Source: Dromiciops gliroides (taxonomy: Eukaryota; Chordata; Mammalia; Microbiotheria; Microbiotheriidae). Taken from it: a stretch of DNA of 64,000 bases. A model generated the notes under the pieces. It did not search any database, was not told where the DNA came from, and saw only the letters and a program-made list of their open reading frames with translations. A program made the translations under genes and the position numbers. The DNA is taken from positions 67,955,492 through 68,019,491 of the forward strand of contig NC_057867.1 in assembly GCF_019393635.1 (NCBI RefSeq). Direction: 5' to 3'. Position 1 is the first letter of the stretch, and each line of letters opens with the position of its first letter. Below, piece after piece: positions 22,089 to 33,355 of this stretch.

Positions 22089-22370
22089 GCCTTAGTTAGT
22101 ATACTGTGTTGCCCCAGCATCTAGCCCAGCTGACGCTGCTTCTGGATGGAATATGGACCTCTGAACTCAACCCCCTGAACCTGCCTTGGGATGGATCGTG
22201 GACACCAACACTCAGCCCACCTGACCTTTGGCTGTTACAAACTGTGAGAGCTTGTTGGGCTATGGAGAGGTGAAGTGATTGGCGGAGGCTCACACAGTGA
22301 TTTACTTTGTGTCTAGCTGAGAGGCATTTGAAGGCAGGTTTGCCTGTCCACTGAAAAATAATGGCTTTCT

Positions 22371-22501
22371 GGGGCAGCTGGGTGGCTCAGTGGATAGAGC
22401 ACTGGCCCTGGAGTCAAATCCGGCCTCAGACAGGTAACACTACCCTGGGCAAGTCACTTAACCCCAATTGCCTCGCTTAAAAAAAAAAGAAAAAGAAAAA
22501 G
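22371..22501 (+). mobile_element. Marsupial CORE-type SINE
   Basis: GGGGCAGCTGGGTGGCTCAG to an A-rich tail, with two short internal losses. The target duplication AATGGCTTTCTG is present at both ends. Confidence 0.9.
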
Positions 22502-22912
22502 AATGGCTTTCTGACGGCCCATTCAGAGATAGAAGGTTGGGTAGGCTCTTACTTAGTGTCTGAGACAGGAGTAACCTTAGAGCATCCAGTATTAGAACCA
22601 AAATTGCCTCTGAAGGAATAGAACAGTGTAAAACAGTGTCGTAGTCTAGAGAAGACCAGACTCCACAGTGTGGAATTCAGTTTGGTCCTAAGGACATGTC
22701 TTAAGGAAGCCTGGAGCTAGAACTGAGTGGAGGGGTGAGAGATCTTCCTTAGGAGGCTTACTGGGAAGGGGGCCTCCAGCTGGATAGAATCAGAAGTACT
22801 ATCATTTGTCCCCTCGGCCACGAGAGCAGCCTGTCTGGAGGGAGCTCTTCGGCTCATTCCTGGTCTTAGGTTGCCCCTATCCTCCCATTTCCCTCCTCAG
22901 GTACTTTGCTTT

Positions 22913-22996
22913 CCAGATGCCTGGCAGTGTAGAGGGTGGTGAGGATGCTGTACTCTCTTGAGTATCTCACCTTTCTCTGGCTGTCCGGCGTCTAGG
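22913..22996 (+). ncRNA. Hairpin H35, subfamily C
   Basis: CCAGATGCCTGGCAGTGTAG with TCTGGCTGTCCGGCGTCTAG. Identical in stem to H40 and one base from H32 at the base. Confidence 0.75.
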
Positions 22997-24050
22997 ACTC
23001 CGCTTCGCCCCCAGCCTGAAGAGAGAATGGGAACCCTAGGCCTTAGCACCCCTGTCCCCTGCACACTTCCTTTCCTCCTGGCTGTAAGTGACAGTTATGG
23101 AGACTGGCCTGGGTCACTCACTCTGAGGTTTAGTGGTAGAGGTTTAAATTCAGTAGTAGAACTTAAGGGAAGGTGCAGCTGACTCCAAGTTTGGGTCTCT
23201 GTGTACTAGGCAGTACTGGCTTGAGAACAGAACTTTGGTGGAACAAAAGGTGTCCGAGTGAGACAAGGCCTTAGAACAGACAAGGTCAGAGCTCAAGGGG
23301 GAGCCTAGAACAAGGAGTCATTGAGTTGGAAGAGCGTTGGACATAGAAAGATGGTTGAACACAGGGTCTTAGCTGGGGGAAAAGGACTTTAGAACATAGA
23401 AGACAAGTGACAGAGGTAGGGGAAGGGACCTTAGGAGAAAAAAAGAAATGTGGCAGAAGTGAGTGGTAGGGAACTTAGAACATGGAAAAAAGAGCAAGAG
23501 TGCCTAGGTTTTAGCACAAAACACTGAGGGCCAGAGGAGAAAGCAACTTGGAATTTGCCACCAAGAAGGTCAAAACCCGGAGGGGAGGGATCTTAGAAAT
23601 AGGAATGCAGATACTGAGAGTGACAAACAAGAACAGACCCCAGAGTGGCCCATCCTAAAGTAACAATCTAGGAAGGCAGAGAAGCTTTGAGCATGGACCA
23701 GAGATTGTCATAGCTAAACTGGAGAAAGCAATCCTTCACAACCTTAGCATGGAAGGTGTTTGAATGTAGAACCTGGTATCAAGCTCTGGAGTGAGCAATC
23801 TTCAAATATGGGAATTAGGGAAATAAAAGTGCACATCAGAGGCAATTCAAGAACTAGATCTGAGTCAGGAGTCTAAAATGAGGACAAGTGTTTTCCCCAG
23901 GAGGCCCTGATCCTCTGGAGCCCAGTGGTAGGGCAGTAGCAGCAGTTCATCCTATCACTGACAGCTCTGTTTGGAGGCAGGGTTTTATGTCTCATCAACA
24001 GACTTAAGTTTTCCACTTGAACTTTACATTTCCTTCATCCTTGACCTTTC
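22997..24050. repeat. Array spacer, no hairpin
   Basis: Typical array spacer text (CCTTAGAACA, GTCAGAGCT, CATAGAAAGATGG, CTTGGAATTTGCC) with no foldable hairpin seen. Nothing else recognised. Confidence 0.5.
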
Positions 24051-24054
24051 TCCT

Positions 24055-24138
24055 CCAGATGCTCCACTGTGTGAAAAGGGGTGAGGGTACCGTGCACTAT
24101 TGGGTAACCCTCCCTTCTTTCACAGTGGAGCACCTAGG
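24055..24138 (+). ncRNA. Hairpin H36, subfamily B
   Basis: CCAGATGCTCCACTGTGTGA with CTTTCACAGTGGAGCACCTA; AAGGGGTGAGGGTACC faces GGGTAACCCTCCCTTC. Strong stem with joint substitutions relative to H30. Confidence 0.75.
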
Positions 24139-24942
24139 ACTCTTCTCCTGGACCCCACCTGATGGAGGACCCTGGACCCGAGCATACCTGGACTCTGTAT
24201 CATCCGTGCCACGTTGAAGTAAGTTACAGTTTCTGACTAAGAGATTAAGTGGTATTGCATGGTCACATGGTATTTGTCAAAGACAAAATAACTTGCTACC
24301 TTGTTCAACAGACGTTACAACAGAGAATGGCAGCAATGGAAGGGCCCTTTAAATATAGAAGCTAGAAACTAGACGGTACAGAAGAACCCTTAATATCCTT
24401 GCTAGAAGAGCCTTTGAGTGGAGAAGATGAGAAGTTGAGATGAACACAGACTAGAAAAGGTCAGAGCCAGAACATGGATTGTTGAGGCTAAGGTGCCTCA
24501 GACTCTCCGACAGAATGGTTGACCCTAAAGGGACGGGAGTTCCTAGCATGTCACAGCAGGGAGCCAGGGATCTCCCCTCCCCCTTCGGAGGGTGCTTTGG
24601 AAAATGTAGCATAAGAAATAATAACTGAACCATGAAGGAGAGGCCTGAAGAAATACAATGTGGAAGATCAGAGCCAGGAGGACTGACCTTAGGATATAAG
24701 ACTCAGATTGTCAGAGTGCGATGCAGAAGGGATCCTAAGGCCCCCTGGAGGGAGATGTGGGATGGGGGGGGAGGCAAGAGGCTTCTCTGGGAGACCCTGA
24801 TCGTCTCTGGTGACCTCAAACTATATAGCAGCAGCACTAGGCCATTTTGCTACAGGCTGGTGTCTCTGTTTGGAGACAGGCTTTCCAGCCTGGTTAGCAG
24901 ACATATTTCCTCCTCAAGCCTCAATTCCTTATTCCATTTAGT

Positions 24943-25016
24943 TTTTGTTCTAGATGGGATGAGAATACCCTGCTCTGCCCTTTAACTCTTTCTTCTCTCA
25001 TAGTGATCGGCTAGAG
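24943..25016 (+). pseudogene. Decayed hairpin H37
   Basis: GGATGAGAATACCCTGCTCT and TTCTTCTCTCATAGTGATCG look like an upper stem and 3' arm of a unit with most of the 5' arm gone. Confidence 0.3.
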
Positions 25017-25675
25017 CTCTTGTACTGGGCCTAACCCGAGAAAGGGTCCTAGACCTGAGCACACTGGGATCTCTTAGTCATGTCATTTATCACTTTGGAG
25101 AGTTGCTTAGGTCACTGAGAGGTCAAGTGACTGTCCAATAGCAAAGGCAAGTCCTATAGCCATGTCAGTGGGACTTCAGGGCCAAGTGCTTAACTCACTC
25201 ATCTCGGGAAGGACAGAGTATAGACAGAGCTGGCAGGAGCCTTGGAAGAAAAGATGAGACTCTTAGATGATGTAGGAACACAGACTAGAGAGGATCAGAA
25301 TTAGACTGTCCCCTAGAACATAGAACAGAGGAGGCCAGTGCTGAAGGCAGCTCCAGCCAGTCTAAAATGCAATCAGACAATAGGAGACGTGAATGTTCGT
25401 GTGCCCTGGACTCTGAAGCCAAGAATAAAGCCCAAAAGAGCAGGAGAAGGTAGAGAGGGTATCACAGCCTTGAGCAATGGACCTTCAGAGAACACCCAGA
25501 GTTGGAGGTAGGAAGGATTTTAGAACATTTGACATCAAGTGCTTGAGCCAAGAGTTAGAAGCCTTCCAAACAACAAAACCCATAGCCAGAAGGACCTTAG
25601 GACATAAAGCTCAGGGTTCTGGGAGCTTGGGATGGTTGAAACTTAATGCATTGTCTGAAGGAGCCCTGGATTGCT

Positions 25676-25745
25676 GGGGGGAGGGGCGGGAGCAGGGGAG
25701 GGAGAGGAGGAGGAGTAGGGGGAGAGGGAGGGGGAGAGGAGTGGA
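25676..25745 (+). repeat. G-rich purine tract
   Basis: About 70 bases of almost pure GGGAG/GGAGG sequence, with many G runs of three or more; quadruplex or triplex formation is possible. It creates spurious ORFs on both strands. Confidence 0.85.
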
Positions 25746-25855
25746 GCTGAGTCCAGGTAGGTGGCAAGGATCTTCTGAACATGGGGCTGAGCCTCAGAAG
25801 TGATCTTAACTGGCGCAGCAGTGACAGCGCTTTTCATTTCATCTGGAATTTGGCC

Positions 25856-25941
25856 TCTAAGTGCTCAACAGTGTTGAGGTTGGGAACATACCATGCTCTT
25901 TGTCAGGTAAATTCTTAGCCTCTCACAGTTGAGCACTGAGG
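25856..25941 (+). ncRNA. Hairpin H38, subfamily A-like
   Basis: CTAAGTGCTCAACAGTGTTG with GCCTCTCACAGTTGAGCACT: TGCTCAAC pairs perfectly with GTTGAGCA. AGTGTTGAGG has an extra mismatch against CCTCTCACA. Confidence 0.62.
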
Positions 25942-26327
25942 ATGCTGCCGTTCTACATTGCCTCACGAGGGACCCAATCTGAACTGTGGTGTCAATCCGA
26001 ATTGGACTCACTGGAAATTACAGGAGTTGAGTGAGCTACTGAGAAGACAAGTGGGGAACACTTGATCATCCCCAAATGACTGGGTTTGTCTGAAGCATGA
26101 TCTAAGTGGGATTGTCCATCCACCGGCCTATACAGGCTTTCTGAAGGAGCATCGGAACAGAAGGTGTTCAGCCCTTTGAACACCGAGTGTCAGAGACAGG
26201 AAAACTTTGACCATAAAATGTTACAGCTGAGACCGTCATTTAACCTTGGAATGTTATTTGCTGAAGGGACAAAGTAGCAATGTCTAGAAGGCAGATGCTC
26301 TCCCTTTTGTTTCCTCCACTTTGACCT

Positions 26328-26413
26328 CCGGGTGCCCAGCAGCGTAGAGATGGATAACATGCTGTGCTCTTACTCAAGTAATTTATCCTATCTCACGCCG
26401 TTGAGTGTCTGGG
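26328..26413 (+). ncRNA. Hairpin H39, subfamily D
   Basis: CCGGGTGCCCAGCAGCGTAG with CTCACGCCGTTGAGTGTCTG; stem as in H31 and H42. Confidence 0.75.
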
Positions 26414-26559
26414 ACTCCTTACAGTGGAGGAAATGAATACCACTGGCCTAAGTGCACCTGTATCCTGTATACACGTTTTTGGCACTGGCTCATTCAGACG
26501 GTACGTAATTCACCCATGGTCAAACAATGAGTGGCCATGTGGCTGACTGAGCTGGGACT

Positions 26560-27165
26560 TGAAGCCATTGCCATGGAGGAAGAGAAGAAGCCATTATGGA
26601 GCACTACTCTGGACTTAAACATCCCTGCAGCCAGGAAATTAAAGACACTTGCTCCCTGGAAGGAAAACTATTGCCAATAAAAGCAGAGACATCACCTTGC
26701 TGACAAAGGTCTGTATAGCCAAAAGTACAGTTTTTGCAGTAGCAATGTATGGCTTTGAGAGTTGGATTATAAGGAAAGGTGAGTGCTAAAAAATTGACAC
26801 CCTTGAATTGTGGTGCTGGAGAAGACTTTGGAGAGTCCCTTGGATAGCCAGGAGACCAAATCAGGCAATACTCAAAGAAATTAATTCAGACTGTTCACTG
26901 CAAGGTCAAATACTGAAGCTGAAGCTTCAATACTTTGGCCACGTAATGAGAAGATGGGACTCCTTGGAAAAGACTGCCATGTTGGGAAAGACTGAAGCCA
27001 AAACCAGAAGGGGACAGCAGAGGATGAGGTGGATGAATAGTGTCATGAAAGCAATCAGCATGAGCTTGGACAGACTCTGCAATGTAGCCGAGGCCAGAAG
27101 GGCCTGGTGTGCCGTAATCTGGGGGGTCACGAAGAGTCGGCCATAACTGAACAATGGAACAAGCA
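26560..27165 (+). mobile_element. RTE-clade (BovB-like) LINE 3' end
   Basis: One frame encodes QYFGHVMRRWDSLEKTAMLG and RGQQRMRWMNSVMKAISMSL ending in GVTKSRP, the standard C-terminus of RTE/BovB reverse transcriptase ORFs. The DNA ends GGGGTCACGAAGAGTCGGCC, matching the RTE tail. 5'-truncated, with broken frames upstream. Confidence 0.85.
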
Positions 27166-27550
27166 CAACGTGATCCAGGTACCGTTCTGAGAGCTTTCCA
27201 AAGATTACTGTGTTTGAGCATTTCCACTAAGGCATGTGATCTCTAAGCCCGGAGGGAGCTTCGGACACAGAATGGGGCAGTGAAAGGGGCCTTTCCTGGT
27301 ACACCGATGATGGCAGAAAAGATTTTAGAATGAGGAACTTGGGACTGTGGCAGTTGCACATCTGAAGGAACCTTGGAGCTAGATCTGAGGGAGGTGTCAG
27401 AGACAGAGATTCTCCTGAGGAGGCCCTTGATGCTCACTAGGGGCCTCCAGCTGTGCAGAATCAGCCTTGGTTTATGCCACCCATGGGGACTCTGTCTGGA
27501 GAATTAGGTTGCCCCTGCTCTCCCATTTCCCTCCTCAGGCACTTTGCTTT

Positions 27551-27634
27551 CCAGATGCCTGGCAGTGTAGAGGGTGGTGAGGATGCTGTACTCTCTTGAG
27601 TATCTCACCTTTCTCTGGCTGTCCGGCGTCTAGG
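27551..27634 (+). ncRNA. Hairpin H40, subfamily C
   Basis: CCAGATGCCTGGCAGTGTAG with TCTGGCTGTCCGGCGTCTAG; sequence as H35. Confidence 0.75.
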
Positions 27635-27971
27635 ACTCCGCTTCGCCCCCAGCCTGAGGAGGAAACAGGAACCCTAGGCCTTAGTGCCCCTGCAGCTGCA
27701 CACCTCCCTTGCCCCCTGGTTGCAAGTGAAAGTTGTACAGAGTGTCCTGGGTCACTCCTAGATCAAAGGGTGCTTGGCCAGTCACACAGTTAGTAGGACT
27801 TAAAAGGCCACAGCTGGAAAGAAGAGGCCTCAGAACATGGACAAGGGACAGAAGCTGGGAGGAGGGACTTTGAAGTAAAGAGTAGAAGTGGGAAGTACCA
27901 TGAAAACATGAAAAATAGTCAGAATTCCTCAGATCAGCATGAGTCCAAAGAGCCTGGTGCCAGAGGAGAAG

Positions 27972-28735
27972 AGAAACTTGGAACATGCATGTGAGAGTGT
28001 CAGAGCCAAGGAGGGAGGGACCTCAGTAAGAGGGACCCAGAGGGATCTCAGATCAGAGAACAGGCTTAGAAGGACAGAGTCTGAGCTGGGAGGCCTAAGA
28101 ACTTGGATTGGGCAGAGCAGAAATGAGGGCCACAGCTCAGGATGCAGGCCCTTCAAGCCTAGAATGGAGCATGCCAGGGGGGCTGGAAGCCTAGACCAGA
28201 GCACACAGGGTGTCAGAGCTGCCGAGGTGAGGCCTGGGAACATGGGCCCTGGAGGCTCAGAGCCAGAAGGGGCCCTAGAAGATGGACCCTGGGAAGCAGC
28301 AGGGGAAGATTCGTTTGAGCATTGGAGGGAAGGCTCCCAGGACGTGGAGCCCGGGGAAGGCCCAAGCACTTGTCAGAAAGAATGGTGGACAGAGACTTTC
28401 TGGGGAGGTTAGGTCAGAGGCCAAGGCTCTTCCTGGGCTCCCTCATCCTCTTTGGTGCCTCAGGCTGAGCAGTCCTCCCAGCACTGAGAACCCTCTGTTT
28501 GGAGACAAGACTTCCTGTCCCATCAGCAGACTTAACCTTTCAGCCTGCAGTTTCTCCTCCAGGTGCCCCACTGTGTAGAGGAGTGAGGGTACCGTGCACT
28601 ATTCGATAACCTTTCCTACTCTCACAGTGGAGCATCTTGGACTCTTCTCCTGGACCCAGGCTGAGGGTGGACCCTGGGTCTGAGCCCACCTGGACGCCGC
28701 AGTGCCCCCCCCGCCCCCCGCCACGTTGCTGTGAG
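27972..28735 (+). repeat. Segmental duplicate, copy 1 (contains H41)
   Basis: Nearly identical to 36,128-36,873 over about 750 bp, covering spacer and a subfamily B hairpin. A small indel early in the block and a C-run before the end are the main differences. Confidence 0.9.
28559..28640 (+). ncRNA. Hairpin H41, subfamily B
   Basis: CCAGGTGCCCCACTGTGTAG with CACAGTGGAGCATCTTGG; same hairpin as H30 and H49. Confidence 0.78.
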
Positions 28736-28868
28736 TTAGTCAGTGGGATAGGAAAACTTGGAAAATGTTTGAAATGTTACAGCTGATACTTTCATTTAAC
28801 CTTGGAATGGCATTTGCAGAAGGGGCAAAGTAGCAATGTCTAGAAGGCAGATGCTTTCCCTTTTGACC

Positions 28869-28955
28869 TCTGGGTGCCCAGCAGCGTAGAGATGGATAAC
28901 ATGCTGTGCTCTTACTCAAGTAATTTATCCTATCTCACGCCGTTGAGTGTCTGGG
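28869..28955 (+). ncRNA. Hairpin H42, subfamily D
   Basis: TCTGGGTGCCCAGCAGCGTA with CTCACGCCGTTGAGTGTCTG. It follows H41 by 310 bp, whereas the homologous pair H30-H31 is 448 bp apart because of the L1 tail insertion there. Confidence 0.75.
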
Positions 28956-29043
28956 AAGGACATCAGAACCAGGGGACCCAGAATTCTGGAGGTAGGAGGG
29001 ACCTTAGAACCAAGCAACCCAGAGTGCTAGAGGTGGGAGGGCC

Positions 29044-29127
29044 CTAGGTTCTGGAAATATAGAGGCTGGAAAAATGCAGTGTTTTCCTGCAGGTAATCTG
29101 GCAGCCTCTCACAGTTGAGCATCTAGG
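29044..29127 (+). ncRNA. Hairpin H43, A-like, 5' arm shifted
   Basis: The 3' arm CCTCTCACAGTTGAGCATCT is consensus A. The 5' arm CTAGGTTCTGGAAATATAGA has drifted, so pairing is good only at the base and in the AGAGGCTGG/GGCAGCCTCT upper part. Confidence 0.5.
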
Positions 29128-29552
29128 ATCCTGCTGCTGTTGTCTGCCTCAGGAGGGAATATCAAGCTGGCGCCTCTTTCTGACCGGGCCCTGACAGCAG
29201 GTTGGACAAAGTGACAGAAAGCTGAATGAAACACTTGTCATCACAAAGTGGCTGTGTTTGTCAGAAGCATGGCTTAAGCCAGCTTCTCCTATGCACTTAA
29301 GTATACTGTCTCTTTGAAGGAACATGAGGACATAAAAAGGTAGACCCTTAGAACATACTGTGTGAGACAGGAGGGAACGTCGAACACAGTGTTATAGCTA
29401 ATAGGGCTCTTTAGTCTTGGAAGGGAGGGGGACTAGAACACAGAACTGGACATTGTAGCAGTTACCTGTCTTAAGGAACCCTGGGGCTACAGCTGAGTGG
29501 AGTGTCTGGGTTGAGGCCAGGGATCTTCCTTGGCAGGCCCTTGATGGTAGCT

Positions 29553-29580
29553 GGGGGGGCAGGGGTGGGGGTGGGGGCTC
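29553..29580 (+). promoter_or_regulatory. G-quadruplex-like tract upstream of H44
   Basis: Same G-run pattern as at 11,309 and 33,115; about 130 bp before the hairpin. Confidence 0.5.
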
Positions 29581-29709
29581 CAGCTTGGCAGAGTCAGGGT
29601 TAGGGTCACCGTACCCCTGGCCCCTCTTGGTCTGGAGAGAGCCTCTTGTCCCATTCTTGGTCTCGCGTTCCCCCTGCCCTTCCGTTTCCCTCCTCTGGTG
29701 CTTTCTCCT

Positions 29710-29793
29710 CCAGGCGTCAGGCAGTGTAGAGACCGGTGAGGATGCTGTGATCTAACAAGTAATTCACCCTTCTCTCACTAACTGGCACCTTGG
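29710..29793 (+). ncRNA. Hairpin H44, subfamily C'
   Basis: CCAGGCGTCAGGCAGTGTAG with CTCTCACTAACTGGCACCTT; differs from H20 at one loop base (GTGATC for GTGCTC) and is identical to H48. Confidence 0.74.
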
Positions 29794-30095
29794 GCTCTTC
29801 ATCGACCATGGCCTGAGGAGGGAGCAGGAACCCCAGGCCTTAGCTCCCCTGGCCCCTGGCTGTAAGTGATAGTCATGGAGTCTAGTGGCGTTCGGTGGTA
29901 GGACTTAAGGGAAGGGGTAGCTGACTCCAAGTTTGGGTCTCTGTGTACTAGGCAGTGCTGGCCTTAGAACAGGATTTTGGTGGAACAAAAGGTGCCTGAG
30001 TGAGACGAGGCCTTAGAACAGACAAGGTCAGAGCTGGAGGGGAGGCTAGAACAAGGCGTCATTGAGTTGCAAAGGCTTTGCACAAAGAAAGATGG

Positions 30096-31329
30096 TATAC
30101 TACCTGGGAAGAACCTTAGAACACAAGCATCAGAGTCTGGAAGAAAAAAGAGTAGAACAAGAAATGAAGGGTGTCAGAGAGAAGTCAACTGAAAACACGG
30201 GTCAGGGTAGAAAAGTAACTTAGAATGTTAAAGAAGGTAGGAGGGAGCTTGGAACAAAGGGTGAAAGGGACAAAGTGCAAAGGTGAGGTGCAAGGCAGGA
30301 AAGCTTAGCTCACAGAGCATGGATTGTGAGTCTCACAGCTGAGAGTGCAGGTCCAGGTGCTAGAGGTAGGCTTTTAGATGATAGAACATAGAGTGTCTGA
30401 ACTAGAAGAACTTAATGCTTGAACATGGAACTTGGTATCACTCTGGAAGGAGGGAAGCTAAAGCATGAAATCTGGGTATGTCCCAAGTCAATGTTTAAAC
30501 AAATCCAGGAGCTAGATCTGAGTGGAGAGTGAGTCGGGAGTCCAGGATGGGGTCAGGGTCCTGGGGCCTCCCATGGTCACACAGTGTGTGTCTAAAGGCA
30601 GGATGCCTATGGGCAATGCCAGTGGGTCCCAAAGCCAAGTCTTGAATGACTGTGTTGTGTGCTACCTTAGACAGGGAACTGTAGAGTATACAGTGCGATA
30701 CAGAATCGGGAAGACCCTTGGAGTCTAGAGTGTCACAAGCTGAAGGAACCTCAGAGCACTGAATGTCAGACCTGGGAAGGCCTCAGAATACAGAACATGA
30801 GAGTCTGGGAGACTACATTGTGAGTCCCAGCAGGAACCGTAGACTAGAGTATGGAATGTTAGTGCCAGGGGAGGGAAAGTAAGGAGTGGTAGAACATGGA
30901 GTGTCACAGCTGGGACTGGGGAACCTGAGAATCCTAGAACCCAGATTGTTTGCTCTCAAAGAGTGGGCGAAACTTGAGACCATCTGACAGAGTATCTGAG
31001 CCCAGAGTGAGACTCATTAGAAATAACCATGCAGAGGATGGCAACCAGAAGAAGGCTTCTTAGCCCTAAAAGCACTGAATGCTAGAATCAGAAGGCAAGG
31101 AGGGCCATGATCCTAGAACGTGAGGATGGGGTCAGCCCATGGCTCAAGAAGCCCTGAGTGGAGGGTTCTGTTCAGGGGTCTGGTGCCCTCGGGCTGAGTG
31201 GTGGCAGCAGCCCCAAGGTCGCCCAGTCGCTGGCAGCCTTCTTTTTGGTGGTGGGATGACGTACCCTATGGTGCCACTGAAGTTTTCTCCCTGAATTCTC
31301 AGGTCCTTCGTTCCTCCAGATTTTCTCCT
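30096..31329. repeat. Array spacer, no hairpin
   Basis: About 1.2 kb of spacer-type sequence (TAGAACATAGAGTGTC, GGGGTCAGGGTCCTGGGG, CACACAGTGTGTGTCTAAAG). A truncated unit boundary is near 30,540-30,600 but no hairpin is seen there. Confidence 0.5.
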
Positions 31330-31413
31330 CCGGATGCCCCACTGTGTGGAGGGGGATGAGTATGCCGTGCAATGTTGGGTAACCTTCCCTTCTCTCACAG
31401 TGGAGCATTTTGG
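31330..31413 (+). ncRNA. Hairpin H45, subfamily B
   Basis: CCGGATGCCCCACTGTGTGG with CTCACAGTGGAGCATTTTGG; GGGGGATGAGTATGCC faces GGGTAACCTTCCCTTC. Confidence 0.7.
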
Positions 31414-31846
31414 ACCCCTCTACTGGACCCAGCCTGAAGAGAGACCCTGGGCCTCGGCACACTTGGACTCCTCGCCACATTGCTGTAAGTTCTAGTCTTT
31501 GAGGGATGCTTGGGCCAATGAGGAGTTAAATGACTTCCCATGTTAGACAGATGTCAAAGGCAGGACTTAAAGCCATGTCAGTTGGACTCCAAGGTCAAGT
31601 CTCTGTTTGCCAGCATAGACAAAGAAGTCAGACATGGACGATAGCATATCACATGTCAGGGCGGGAAGGGCCTTGGAATAGGAAACGTGAGTCTGTGGGG
31701 ATTTAAGGCCACAGAATAGAGTGTGGGAGCCAGGAGGACCATCAGGCCATAGCACAGGAAATGGTAGTGCTTGGAACAAGGGCCTTGGAGTAGAAAGCAG
31801 AGAGCGTCAGCAACTCAAAGGAATGCTTGCTCTCCTCCTGTGACTT

Positions 31847-31930
31847 CCTGGTATCCAATGGTGTGAGGTGGGGGAAGAAACTGGGATTTCTTTCAGGCTC
31901 GTTCTTGCCTCTCACAGTGGAGCACCTAGG
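31847..31930 (+). ncRNA. Hairpin H46, A/B intermediate
   Basis: CCTGGTATCCAATGGTGTGA with CTCTCACAGTGGAGCACCTA; GGTGGGGGAAGAAAC faces GGCTCGTTCTTGCCTC. The fold holds with several wobble pairs. Confidence 0.6.
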
Positions 31931-32097
31931 CTTCTGGTACTATCTCCCACTGAGTCTGGACCTTGGACCCCAGATTTGGATCCTGCGTAGCAGCCTAGCC
32001 CTTGGCAAGGGAGACTTGGGAGAGTCAATGGCCCCAACCAATCTTTATGTGACTAATGGATTGTCACAGAGTGATTATGTCCAAGGGACCTCAGATT

Positions 32098-32124
32098 GTG
32101 CAGCAGCAACAGCAGCAGCAGCAC
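32098..32124 (+). repeat. Short CAG/CAA repeat
   Basis: GTGCAGCAGCAACAGCAGCA then CAG repeats, in the spacer position equivalent to 20,808-20,835 before H33. Confidence 0.8.
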
Positions 32125-32220
32125 TGGCATCATGGTCAGGAGGCAGAATTCCCTGGGCCGGCACCACACCTTGATTTTCTACCTGCCCATTGGAATTCCT
32201 CTATCCTCACCCTTTCTCCT

Positions 32221-32302
32221 CCAGATGCCCTGCCGTGTGGAAGGGTGAGGGTACCGTGTATTACCAGGTAACCCTCCCTTCTTTCACAGTGGAACATCTA
32301 GG
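32221..32302 (+). ncRNA. Hairpin H47, subfamily B
   Basis: CCAGATGCCCTGCCGTGTGG with CTTTCACAGTGGAACATCTA; AAGGGTGAGGGTACC faces GGTAACCCTCCCTTC, a perfect upper stem. Confidence 0.68.
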
Positions 32303-33114
32303 AAGCTTCTACCAGCCCCAACCTGAAGAAGGACCCTGGACCTTAGCACACCTGGACACCGCCTGGGGCCTCCCACATCACTGTAAGTTACAATCTTTGA
32401 GAGTTGCCTGGGTCACACTAACCAGAGTCAGAGAGACTTCAAAACATGTGCAAGGAACATCAGGGGGTAGTAAGCTCGCCATGCAAATGGCCCTTGGAAT
32501 TTAGAGTGTCACTGCCAGAAGAAATCAACACACCTAATGGCAGATACACAATAGAGACTGCTAGAGCTAGAAGAGAACTGAGGACATAGTACAAGGTAGG
32601 TGAGTGCTGGGAGGGAGTTGGCAGCCAAAAGCACCTGTAGTACTCCCCAGTTTAAATGGAATTGGGAAATGTTTAATTCAAGTAAAATAAAATACGACAT
32701 AGATAATGGTCATTTGTGGTTTTCTAAGTTAATACGCTGGTTTTGATGTCACCACTGCCTTAGGCTATGAAGCAGAATGTTAGAACCCAAAGGAATGCTG
32801 GAATGATGAGTATCACAGCTGAGAGTGAGGAACCTTAGAACCCAACAACACAGTGTTGCTGGGAAGTGCTTTATAACAGATAACATGGTGACTCAGACTG
32901 CCTGAGCAGGGAATGAGAAGCTTTACAGAAAAGAGTACAGAGGACCTTAGGACAGACATCAAGTTCAGAATGTGAAGATCTGAAGGAAGGGATGCTAGAA
33001 GATGGAACTGGACATTGTAGCAGCTACCTGTCTTAAGGAACCCTGGGGCTACAGCTGAGTGGAGTGTCTGGGTTGAGGCCAGGGATCTTCCTTGGCAGGC
33101 CCTTGATGGTAGCT

Positions 33115-33142
33115 GGGGGGGCAGGGGTGGGGGTGGGGGCTC
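33115..33142 (+). promoter_or_regulatory. G-quadruplex-like tract upstream of H48
   Basis: Third copy of the G-run pattern preceding C' hairpins. Confidence 0.5.
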
Positions 33143-33271
33143 CAGCTTGGCAGAGTCAGGGTTAGGGTCACCGTACCCCTGGCCCCTCTTGGTCTGGAGA
33201 GAGCCTCTTGTCCCATTCTTGGTCTCGCGTTCCCCCTGCCCTTCCGTTTTCCTCCTCTGGTGCTTTCTCCT

Positions 33272-33355
33272 CCAGGCGTCAGGCAGTGTAGAGACCGGTG
33301 AGGATGCTGTGATCTAACAAGTAATTCACCCTTCTCTCACTAACTGGCACCTTGG
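33272..33355 (+). ncRNA. Hairpin H48, subfamily C'
   Basis: CCAGGCGTCAGGCAGTGTAG with CTCTCACTAACTGGCACCTT; identical to H44. Confidence 0.74.

Larger units (their letters stand above)
29443..30095 (+). repeat. Segmental duplicate, copy 1 (contains H44)
   Basis: Aligns without gaps, offset 3,562 bp, to 33,005-33,657 and is nearly identical. It includes the G-rich tract and a C' hairpin. Confidence 0.9.

Noticed and set aside
26808-27146. 112-codon ORF as a host gene
   Set aside because: It is the C-terminal end of an RTE-clade LINE reverse transcriptase, 5'-truncated.
27939-28412. 157-codon ORF with a near-identical 151-codon copy at 36,101-36,556
   Set aside because: Similarity comes from a recent segmental duplication of spacer DNA. 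Both strands are open because of composition, there is no domain, and the other copies of the unit are not open.
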